Positions 55,131 through 64,000 of a stretch of DNA of 64,000 bases are shown piece after piece. Each line of letters opens with the position of its first letter. Position 1 is the stretch's first letter. The stretch comes from Diaporthe sp. PMI_573 (Eukaryota > Ascomycota > Sordariomycetes > Diaporthales > Diaporthaceae). The notes beneath the pieces were generated by a model, which was given only the letters and a program-made list of their open reading frames with translations, had not been told where the DNA came from and did not search any database. The position numbers and the translations under genes were made by a program. The stretch is taken from the NCBI GenBank assembly GCA_021399435.1, contig JAJTUP010000003.1, forward strand, positions 2,542,001-2,606,000, given 5' to 3'.

Positions 55131-56311
55131 TTTCATCGGCACCCCTTTTCAACCTCAATTATCAAAACCGCTTAGAAACCTTGAACTCTGCTGCGGTTTT
55201 GACTTCATGGTCCACCAGGGCAAATTGAGAGGGACTGCCTGCTCTTGCACTTCTGCGACCATCTTCTCATGGTCCGTCCTACGGCCTCGGGCGAAAATGT
55301 TTGCGCTTGGGTAGAACCTTTGGCCGCGACAGAGAGATTCCCTGTTCTCTTTCGATCTCGCTATTCGCGCATCCTACTTGCCCTTGGCTAGGTCGGTGGT
55401 GCATATGCAAGGTCAGATCCACATGCTGCTGTTCCACTTGAACTTGGGCTGGCACTGTTATTCGCTTTCGCTGGACATGGCAAGTCACTCCCACTTCCTC
55501 TCACAGCCCTGGACGAGAACTGACAACATCACCAGAGTGGAAAGGGCGACCTCATCGCCCACGTGTTCTTCCGCAGAGATGCGAACTTCGTGCTCTTCAC
55601 AATCCCGTAGTCCGGGACTTGCCCCGACTTCTTCCCCACCGAAGAGCGCCACAACCGCGAGGCAACACCTTTAGGCTAAGCATCGGGACAAGCGCAGCAA
55701 GCACCAGACTCCCACCATCCTCACATCAGTTACGCGAATGTGTGTGTCTTCATGGCAGCAATGATTGTCACGAGAGGCTCTTCGCCCAGGCAGCGAGGAA
55801 ATGCTTGAGCTATGGCCCAGGGTTGACCGAACAAGGCGTTGACTCACCCTCACCCAGACCAACACCGTCGTTTTCTGCTCACCGGACTCAACGCACGAGA
55901 GCCTTGCCGAGCCCTACGGTTCCAGGGAGCCCCTTTGTCACACCCGTGCCTGCAAAGTGCAGTTCTCTTCGCAGCCGGTACTGGACCATCAAGACGAGGC
56001 CCTAGTCTTCCGATTGTTGGCAAGCCGGACACTGCCAGCCCATTCGCTCTGCCATGCCTGCAGACCGCCATGTCCACACACCACCGCCAAGAATACTTGA
56101 CACCCCCCCCCCCGAACCCGGGGCCACCACACCCCATCGCCAACTGCAACGACACCCGTCACTGCTGGCATTTCGTCACCCACCCCACCCAACCCACCGC
56201 ACGTCGCAGCTCACGCCAAGGGATGCACCGAGAGGCTCGTTGAACTGCTGCCGGCACCACAACATCACCGGACCACTCAAAAATTGATCACGAGGCCAGA
56301 CCGGCAAAAAG
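55131..56311. other. Gene-poor, C-rich stretch
   Basis: Only overlapping short frames and a poly-C tract; no supportable gene. Confidence 0.5.
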
Positions 56312-56418
56312 TGATTCGAGCCAGGCTCGAACTGGCGACCTTCAGTGCTCCCATTGTTCACTCTTGAACGAGTTTCTAATGTTAGACTGATGTGATGAAC
56401 CAACTACACCATCGAACC
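56312..56418 (-). tRNA. tRNA-Val (anticodon AAC) with a 32-nt intron
   Basis: On the minus strand the sequence opens GGTTCGATGG and closes CTCGAATCA. The 7-bp acceptor stem pairs throughout (one G-T). The D-arm has the TGGTGTAGTTGG A-box form. The anticodon stem is TCAGT/ACTGA with loop CT-AAC-AC once a 32-nt insert (TTAGAAAC...ATGGGAG) is removed. That insert starts one base after the anticodon, the canonical position of eukaryotic tRNA introns. The T-arm is GCCAG-TTCGAGC-CTGGC, perfectly paired, and gives a normal B-box. The discriminator is A. The spliced length is 75 nt. RNA polymerase III should transcribe it. Confidence 0.93.
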
Positions 56419-59400
56419 GATTGTTGTTCATGAGCGGAATCTTTGGCAACAAGATGTTTGCGCAAGTTTCAGGATCCAGGGAGCGACCCCGGACCGTCAA
56501 CTGCCGCCGAGCGTCCGCAACATCAATGCCACGGCCGCAAAGGTCAAGACTGACGGAACAAGGATGCTTCTGATGAGAAGCGAGGACTGACGGAGGAGGG
56601 GCGGGATGAGTTGTGGCTGGACAAGGAGAATGGAAGGGCAACCCCGGCAAAGGCAAGGAGGCCTCAGGAGGGACGGGGAGGACAGAAGACCGAGGGCTTC
56701 ATGACAAGAGATGGAAAAGCCTTTGGAGGTACAGCTGGATGAGAGGTGTGAGGGAAAATGCATGGCTTGGAAGGGAAGGAACTGGAGGAACAACGAACTG
56801 GAAGCGGAGAGGGCACTGGAGGGGTGGGAAGCAGGAGTGAAGACGGGAAAGCAGGGCACAGTAGAAGACGGAGGATTATGTTTGGTGGAGGTGGAAGTGT
56901 TGGAGGTTGCCCGGCGAGGCAATGCGTGGTGGCTATTGGCAAGAGGCTCTGCACTCAAGGCTTGTGAGTCTCCGGGAATGTGGGTTTGTGGCCTGGGTTC
57001 GGACCGAAAGGGGGGACAACACTCACCGGGGCATCATGGACACCCTGGGAGTCACCTTCTCAGGATCTCGAACGGGACGGCAACGAAAGGACGGACGGAC
57101 GACATTATGTTGTGGAGGAGAAGGCACTTGTCTCTCCCAAGAGCACTTCGGATCCAACATTGCCAGCATCTTTCTGGCGTGGCAGGCAAGTGAACCCCCC
57201 CCCTTCCCCTGGGCATTTCATTCTCATCGTTCTCGAAAGCCGAGAAGATTTCGGCCCTGAGACGACTGACATCTCATACGGATTGCAGAAACGGCATCAT
57301 CAAATACCCACACGGGGCAGCAAGCTCGCAAACACAGAATTCCGGCCACTGCCACTGCCGTCAGCAATCAAGTGCACAGAGGAACCCTGAGGTAATATCG
57401 CCTCTTCTCACGGCTCCTGCGCATCCAGAACATCAAACCAGGTCTTACACAACATCGCCTTTCACACGGGTAGACGGTATGCCACTGTCCTCAGAAACAT
57501 CACCAACATGAGGCGTGTAGCGGTGTTTCATTGCGGCTTGCTGTTCCGGCTTGCTGTTGCGGCTTCCATAAGCTGCACTCCAGTACTCCAGTACTGCAGC
57601 TACTCCTTGCACAAGCGAGCCATCACATATGCCCCTCCTGGCGGATCCACAACCATCTCCAGAAGGGCTTGCTGTCTCGTCGTCTATCACGGCACTGACC
57701 AACACCAACCGCAACAATACCACCAGGAAGAGCAACCACATGTGACGCCACAATATGTCACATTCAGCATTACTCACACACCATCATCTACCTCACCGAC
57801 TGTGCAAGCTTTGGCTCTGCTGCTCGCTCCGAGGCGTAGACAAGCGCCCCGCAAGAGGCTTCATTCGAACAAACCGGAACAGTCAAGTCGAACACAGGCC
57901 AGCACAACACACTTTCCACGTCATCGCACAGTCCTTATCGTCATGCAAAGGCCCTCTTCGCTTCATTGCCCACTACAAAACGCTTCGAAGAGGACACAGA
58001 ATGAGATCACTGCAAACCATCATCGCCACTCGATGCAAGGCCATCGTTCTGGAGCGCCATCGAATCAGAGGCTATCACTTCCCCGCTACAGCCATTCCAT
58101 GTGTCCACCGGCAGAACATCGTCCGCAACCGACACAGCGCTCCAACAGAAAAACCCCTCACTGGATCATCAGTGACGACTGCAGCGACAATTCGATCCAG
58201 CTCATCTTGTGCTGGGAGCAAGAGGTCAGTCCCAGCAACACCAAGCAAACCACAAAGATTAGTTCAGCGGTAAGGCGCAGAACGTTGAAACCAACCAAGG
58301 TAACATTACCACATGCTGACTAGACATGACGATCATAGTACCCACGACAGTGAATCGATAGCAAGGAGTAATCGGAAAGCGACCAGAGAACCCACACCAC
58401 AGTCCATCACCACATATATCACGATATATGTTTGAAGCCCAGGAACCATACCCATTTCCTTCTGGAGATTGACAGGCCCCCTGTGAAGGAGTGATACGAG
58501 TTGAAGTATTTTGTTAGGTAGATAGCAGCAACAAAAGCAAGCCAGACATTCACAGCTTTATGTTCTACTTCAGTATGTTTTACAAGCTGTCATTATTTGT
58601 TTCGGAAAGAAGGGCATGAGGGTCTCTGGGCATGCTGTAGTCCCCCACCTCCCAGTCGAAACACAACGGAAAGTAGCACACTTGGGAACCACTTTACCGG
58701 AGTAATAGACTTGCGATCTCCGCCCTCGACCTTCTTCTCGCTCATTTTGCCGATACGCACTTCGCATGTATAATGTAAAGCGTCCGTCAGGATGCCGAGC
58801 ATCTCATTGGAAGATGCATTAGTTGTCCTTGCATCCCAAGAGCTGAATTACGTACTTGACTGAAATTTGCAACGAATTTGCGGTCGAGAAAACTTCTGTC
58901 CTTAGATAGTCGAATGTCGTTGTTGATCCAGACTTGGTGCTCGACTTTAACCGAAGACCGTTGCTTTGAGAGCGGGAAGTGCCTGCAGAAATCCACCATC
59001 ATGATCCTCTTGTTGAAATGAGCAGACACGCGGCCGCCACCCCATTCTGATGACTCGGGACTACTAACCAACCCCGCGCGAGATGCTGATATAATAAAGA
59101 TGCTCACGAGAAGATTTTTGGTTTCTTGAAGGTCACAGTGGATGTTGTCTCGATGAACCCGAATTACGGTCCGGCGGCAGACCTCAACAGGGTTATTGGC
59201 CTGGTCCAGAACAAAATTGGCAGATTCCCTGGCCCGTGGCAGAAGTGCCCCAGGCCTCCGCTTCCCCCACGCAGTATCCCGTCCCTAACCCCCCCCCTGC
59301 CCCACAGCTTCTTCAACGATGTCGCTGCACTAAGCAAAGCCTCTCGGTCCCAAGCTCCAGAACCAGCTACCACAGCAGACTCGAAGCTTGGGATTCTCTA

Positions 59401-59419
59401 CCTCTTATGGGTTGAACTC
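56419..59419. other. Gene-poor stretch
   Basis: Long but uninformative frames on both strands (for example 57508-58323, +) reflect lack of AT-rich stops rather than genes; they have repetitive His/Gln/Arg composition without any domain signature. Homopolymer C tracts are frequent. Confidence 0.45.
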
Positions 59420-59647
59420 TCATGGGGTATAGTCCTATAGGACATCCTCCCATAGGGTATCCTTCTATATAGTATCCCTTCTAACCTCCTATAAGATAAC
59501 CTCCTATAGGGTGTCCTTCTATAGGATATCCTCCTATAGGATACCCTCTCATGGGATATCCTCCCATAGGATATCCTCCTATATGGTATCCTCCTAACCT
59601 CCTATAGGATACCCTCTCATGGGATATCCTACTATGGGACATCCTCA
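59420..59647. repeat. Palindromic minisatellite, unit ATCCTCCTATAGGAT
   Basis: About 13-15 imperfect tandem units of 15-17 bp. The unit core TCCTATAGGA is a perfect palindrome and occurs intact at 59433, 59532 and 59600; the others vary by one or two bases (CCCATAGG, CTCATGGG). Related degenerate units are present at about 49300-49375. Confidence 0.85.
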
Positions 59648-60423
59648 GTTGAAGAACCTCTGACCTCCTCTGGGATGCCTTGTCTGATGCACCTATCTGA
59701 TACGCCCTCTTCTGGAATAGCCTCCTCTGGCCTCCTTCTCTAGTACAATCACGTCTGTGGTGACGAATAAACTCTTATAGGAAGAAACCCTCTGGGTTAA
59801 CCTCTTGCCTACTGATAGGTAGTTTTAGCTTTGTTGAGGTCGTACAGGCCCGTTGAGATAAGGTACAGATTTGTGGGTTTGGGCAATGAGTGCTCTAGGC
59901 CCTGTAACCAAGCCCACTAGACTAAGTGACCTGACCGCTTGATGGCTTGGAACGGGGAGGATAAGGTCCAGTGTCATAAGTCATGTGGAAGGATTATTGT
60001 CATCGCTGTCTGCATGTGCTATCCAAGCTGTAGGATCGAGAAAGGTTGACAAGTATTACCCAGCTGTTTCAGCGTTTGCAAAGTCACACTGGTGTACTGA
60101 TTACACCGCTGCAACTTGGGCTCTGATTCATACTTCGCCCATGATGTGCGCGCCGGAAGAGTCTCTGCGGGACACACGCGAAAGGGCTCCAGAATGAAAA
60201 TGTTAACATGAAGAGATTTCTGTGCGGTTTCAGCTTCAGTCTTATGTATCTCACAGTTAGACAAGTCGATTGTGAAGATGGCTAGATAGGGCATAAGATA
60301 TACTGAAATTACATGACCACTGCACGAGCACAGTTCACTGTCGAAATGTTGCTCCAATGTATGATGTAATTACATGCATACCACAGTAATTCAAGTACAC
60401 GACTGCTCTCTCACGCCGTGCTT
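59648..60423. other. Intergenic
   Basis: No gene or RNA recognised. Confidence 0.55.
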
Positions 60424-60882
60424 CTAAGCACTTGAATATATAACTTCGAACCGCTCACACAGGACCATACTATCGTCACCAAACTCATGGCCGTTGTCCT
60501 CTTGCCCGTAGAACTCAATATGCCCCCTCCGATATTCCTCATAATCTCCCTCAGCCTCCGCCAGCGCAAAATCTTCAGCCACATCCTTGAACTTGCATTC
60601 TACAAACGACAAGGTCCGCATGACAGCTGCAGGCTCTCCTTTGCCGTTGAGGATGACCGATAAGTCGCCAGGGCCCCAGTGAATAGGCTGCGGGATGGGC
60701 CACGAGGTTGTTGCCGTCTTTTTGCCTTCGATTGCTAGCTGTAGAAGCTCGTCGGTTACCCGTGGGTTGTTCCCTCCGAATGCGAAGACGTCCTTGGGGG
60801 CTGGAAGGTCACGGCATAAGGCTTCGGACGCCTTTGCCATGAAGGCGACAATGTCCGATCGGCCTGGGTCAACTGACGACAT
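60424..60882 (-). CDS. ASCH-domain protein
   Basis: A single exon of 152 aa starting at ATG 60882. The pattern is that of the ASCH superfamily (a PUA-like beta-barrel): FAFGGNNPRVTDELLQLAIEG followed by KKTATTSWPIP near the N-terminus (the GKK(T/S) stretch is the characteristic ASCH loop), then GDLSVILNGKGEPAAVMRTL and a VECKFKDVAEDFALAEAEGD helix-strand segment, and GHIEFYGQ towards the end. The domain is believed to bind RNA or act as an enzyme on nucleotides; bacterial relatives include a nucleoside hydrolase-like amidohydrolase. Fungal single-domain ASCH proteins are uncharacterised. The length is typical. No paralogue is seen nearby. Confidence 0.85.
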   Translation of the reverse strand: MSSVDPGRSDIVAFMAKASEALCRDLPAPKDVFAFGGNNPRVTDELLQLAIEGKKTATTSWPIPQPIHWGPGDLSVILNGKGEPAAVMRTLSFVECKFKDVAEDFALAEAEGDYEEYRRGHIEFYGQEDNGHEFGDDSMVLCERFEVIYSSA

Positions 60883-63806
60883 TGCGGCACGAGATGCTGC
60901 GGGCGGTAACTAGTGGAAGGGACGAGAAGAGAATACTTTGTTTACGCTTTCTGTCTGAAATGTTTGGAGTGTGGGTTGCGCCTTTTGGATTCGAAGAAGC
61001 AGCGATGGTGCACCTAAATACACTGAAAGTAGCGTCAAGCCACCTTGACCTGCATACTCGCCGGGCGGAGTCACTCGGTGGCAGCACGCCAAGAGTTCGC
61101 GCAAGAGAGCTGTATGCGCTACGTGGGTAGCTCCATCTCACGATTTCAGCCTGGGAAGTCACGCATGGTAATGCACGTAGTCTCCTGTCCTTTATTTTTC
61201 GTATATCACAAGATCACTGGTGCTACTTAGTACTAGGATCTCCATCGAAAGAGGCCCAGGCCATAGTCCAGCGGTCAGTGGAGAAGCCTTCACCTGGGAG
61301 GGCACAAGAGTAATTTTGCCAGGGCTTTCATGTTTACCGTCATGCCCTTCCTTTTTTTTCTTCTCCGTCTTTCCGACTTTAGCCCCGGTCATATGGCCTT
61401 TTTTTGGGGGGGAGGGGAGGGGTCGTGTTTCCTTTTTAAATCACGAGGACATCTTGTGCACATGAGGCTGAGCCGGGTACCTTTGCACTGGGGAGCAATT
61501 CCTGGCAACAACGTAGGTGAAGAACAATTTCCGCACGCCCAGGCATCGGCGAATAAATCTAAAGCACCGGAAACCCTACGGCAGTGGCATCCTCTCATGC
61601 GCTGGAGAGTGGTTGCTCAGCAATTGATTGGTCAGGAGTGAACCAGTCGGTACACCATCCATCGTGACAAGAGGTGGATGATGAAAACATCAAAAAGCAA
61701 AACATACAGCACCGGGTATTCGCTGGTCGTCACCGACCCAACTACTAATCCAGCGATTACAGGCTTGACTAAGGGAGAGCGGACGGGATCCCGTATTTTC
61801 CTATATCTATGGCCGTATGTGCTCAGAATTGTGGAAAGGTGGATCATATACGCAGAGCACCTGACTCGATGAGTCCGATCAACCCAGACACCCGGGCTGG
61901 GATTCACATTGGCAACACGGCGGCGGGGCACAAATTGCAGCGTACAAAGATTTGATGGGGAGGCCACAGCTTTAGGTCCACATTTCGTTTGCCTACATGG
62001 ATGTGTGCTGTGGTTGCGGCTGTTGCTGCCGTTATGTGAGCCGCCGGAGAAAGCGTGTTAGGCTTAGACTTTGTAAAGGCATTTGAGATGAAGTGGGCCT
62101 AAGAACTTGAAAGCATATTTCCGTTGGACTTTCTGGGTGTTTTTAAATTCCAGCCAAACTATCAAATGGCATCGTTAGGCTTGAAGTATGGTGGTATAGA
62201 CAAACAAGGACTCATAAGTCAGAGCAGCACTTTCTGCAGCCCACACGGATCCCAAGCTTGGGACTTTTGGGTGTGACTTGACAACTATACACACAAGGGA
62301 TAGTCTATTTCTGGGACATACTTCTTTGGCATGTACTCCTGTGAAAGACTCTCTCGTCTTGACTTTTCACGTTGAATTCAGTGCTGATATCAGAGCAAAG
62401 TGTATTATAAATGATTACTACTTGGAAGATGATACTTGGATGGAGATTTTCATGTTCTCATGCATTTATACTCGGACATGCGCTTGGGGTTGCTGTACAA
62501 TGCATTACACAAACTATCCAAGGAATTCTTCAGGTAAACCATCTCCATGCTCGAATTGGCTTTAGGCACATGTTGGTCTCAACCTGGAAGTACTGAACAT
62601 TTTCGTACCTGCTAATCGATAGGCAAAAGCTCTTGCACATGACCCATGCCGTGCAATCCCAGACGTGTAATTAAGTAATAGTGCCAGCTTCAATCTCTCT
62701 AATGCAAATAATACATGATCCGTTCGATGCGTTACCAATGACTGTGAACAACCATTGTCATCCGTTTCTATTCTACAGCGACTTAGGTCACCAGTCCATC
62801 TATGGCAGAAACCTGAAGAACTCGAGCATTTTCAGCATCAATACTTGCAGCGGGTTCAAATTCGCAGGCAAATCCATATGGGCTGACCCTGTCATTCCAG
62901 ACGCCGCTGAGATCATTTCTTTTCCGTGGCTGACCTCTTCACTTTTGCAAGACTCTTATCTTAGAAAACGCCGTTGGGGTATATCGAGGCTTTAACTTCA
63001 TGTTTCACGAATATCGTATTTAATAGGGTAAAATTAATCTATGGTCTCCTAGATTGAAATTTGCGCAGGGAGCTGGGCGGGGAGGCACGCCATGCGCCGG
63101 GGTAAGTTGTCTAGACCTGCAGCTGCACAGTCACGCACAGTAAGCCACGGCCGTCAGCCATGATCCCACCAGCAGCGTGTTACCCGGGACCCATATTTTT
63201 GCTGCACGAAGGGTCCTATAACACGCATGTGCAGCTTTTGTAGGAACACGAGGGATGGATCAGTCCCACTTGCATCCCCTGCGATTCGGCTATCGCATCC
63301 CAACTTATGCAGAAGGGACGGAGTAACTAACTCCATCATCTGTCATTTCAAGTAAGACAACGGGAAAAAACCCCAGTCATCGGGATCTGGGCCACTGTTG
63401 AGTGAAGGGTGCCTCCGGAGCGGCGGCAGCGCGGTGATCCGCGTGGGATGCTGGTGGGCAGCGGGCCACACCCAACGAGGGCACGAACGGACGCGCGAAG
63501 GATTCAGGAACCACAGGCTAGCAAAGGCTGGGGCAACTTCACCTTGAAATCTCAATATGAGAGCATGCTGATCGGCGATTCCAGCCCCACCAACGTCACA
63601 CAGAATCTGTGTTTGACAGCTCCAGGCCTCCCTGTTGGTAGGAGGCGATGGGACCCTAAGAGAAAGCTTGTTCCTTGCCCTCCTCCTTCTGGGCGGGCCT
63701 TAAGATGCGCGGTGCTCTTTTTTAATAATTTTGTGTCCCGTGCTCCAGACCTGGGATCTTTCCCCGTGGCAACTACGTGCCCTTTTCTCATCCTGTTCTT
63801 GCCACC
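60883..63806. other. Gene-poor stretch, right side
   Basis: No supportable coding region on either strand. It includes a G-rich tract with GGGGGGAGGGGAGGGG (about 61405-61422), which could form a G-quadruplex on the plus strand. The last few hundred bases are presumably the promoter of the gene at 63,807. Confidence 0.5.
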
Positions 63807-64000
63807 ATGTCGCCCCGGCCAGCCGTCAAACTCGACACACCGGTGACATACCGACTCTATCTCAGCCACAGACTACCCCCGAGCAAGAAGGGCGGCCTTG
63901 TGGGCCCGATATGTGCCTGTCGTACCGCAAAGATAATCCAGGTCCCGAAGTCGCAGCAGCGGCTGGTCCTCCGGCAGACCCTCGCGAGGGCCGCAAGCCT
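63807..64000 (+). CDS. 5' end of an unidentified gene, truncated by the window edge
   Basis: ATG at 63807 lies in a strong context (GCCACCATGT), and an uninterrupted, Arg/Lys/Pro-rich frame runs to the end of the window (64 complete codons). It begins MSPRPAVKLDTPVTYRLY and continues with basic, Leu-rich sequence (QVPKSQQRLVLRQTLARAA). The upstream 150 bases are CT-rich and include TTTTTTAATAATTTTG. Not enough is visible to identify the family. Confidence 0.55.
   Translation, partial: MSPRPAVKLDTPVTYRLYLSHRLPPSKKGGLVGPICACRTAKIIQVPKSQQRLVLRQTLARAAS

Noticed and set aside
56497..56958. Ser/Pro/Leu-rich minus-strand frames
   Set aside because: These mirror GGA/GAG-rich simple sequence on the plus strand, with overlapping frames in several registers.
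57508..58323. 271-codon plus-strand frame
   Set aside because: His/Gln/Arg/Ser-rich text without order, overlapping another long frame in the same strand; no recognisable fold or codon bias.

Overview
The window is nuclear DNA from a filamentous ascomycete (Pezizomycotina, probably Sordariomycetes). The evidence is short GT-AG introns of about 50-130 nt, a Pth11-type seven-helix receptor, a microsomal P450, an AA9 lytic polysaccharide monooxygenase, a fungal BTB protein, a likely Ecp2/Hce2-type secreted protein, and a Ty1/copia retrotransposon whose nonsense codons have the CpA-to-TpA pattern of repeat-induced point mutation (RIP). Gene density is low; much of the window is gene-free.

Layout. 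1-9.7 kb: a small membrane protein (2236-2967, -), a DUF4385 gene broken by one in-frame TGA (4398-4988, +), a secreted GPI-type Hce2-like protein (6099-6781, +) and an Arg/Ser-rich protein (8296-9684, -). 9.7-14.6 kb: GC-rich DNA without a convincing gene. 14.6-21.5 kb: a small secreted Pro/Leu-rich protein (three exons), a six-exon P450 (541 aa) and a six-exon Pth11-like receptor (443 aa), all on the minus strand; the last two each need a micro-exon of 21 and 20 nt. 21.5-26.5 kb: gene-poor DNA ending in a degenerate tandem repeat. 26.5-30.3 kb: a two-exon BTB protein, a TspO/MBR protein and a short-chain dehydrogenase.

30,844-38,286 is one complete Ty1/copia element: 256-bp LTRs that differ at one base, a 5-bp target duplication (TAATG), and gag and pol riddled with nonsense codons. 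It lies between the dehydrogenase and a DUF1624/HGSNAT-like membrane protein (38,888-40,576). 41.85-45.5 kb holds a divergent pair of homologous secreted proteins of no family I recognise, the best candidate here for something undescribed. A DUF1857 (AtaL-like) protein and an AA9 enzyme with a long Ser/Ala-rich, acidic tail follow.

51-60.4 kb is repeat-rich: an intron-bearing tRNA-Val(AAC), a decayed relative of that tRNA, several minisatellites including one with palindromic units, and homopolymer tracts. An ASCH-domain protein (60,424-60,882, -) and the 5' end of a gene running off the window (from 63,807, +) complete it. I see no biosynthetic core enzyme and no evidence of a classical gene cluster; the genes look largely independent. 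Exon structures were derived by hand from splice consensus, reading-frame closure and family resemblance, and were not tested against transcripts or databases.
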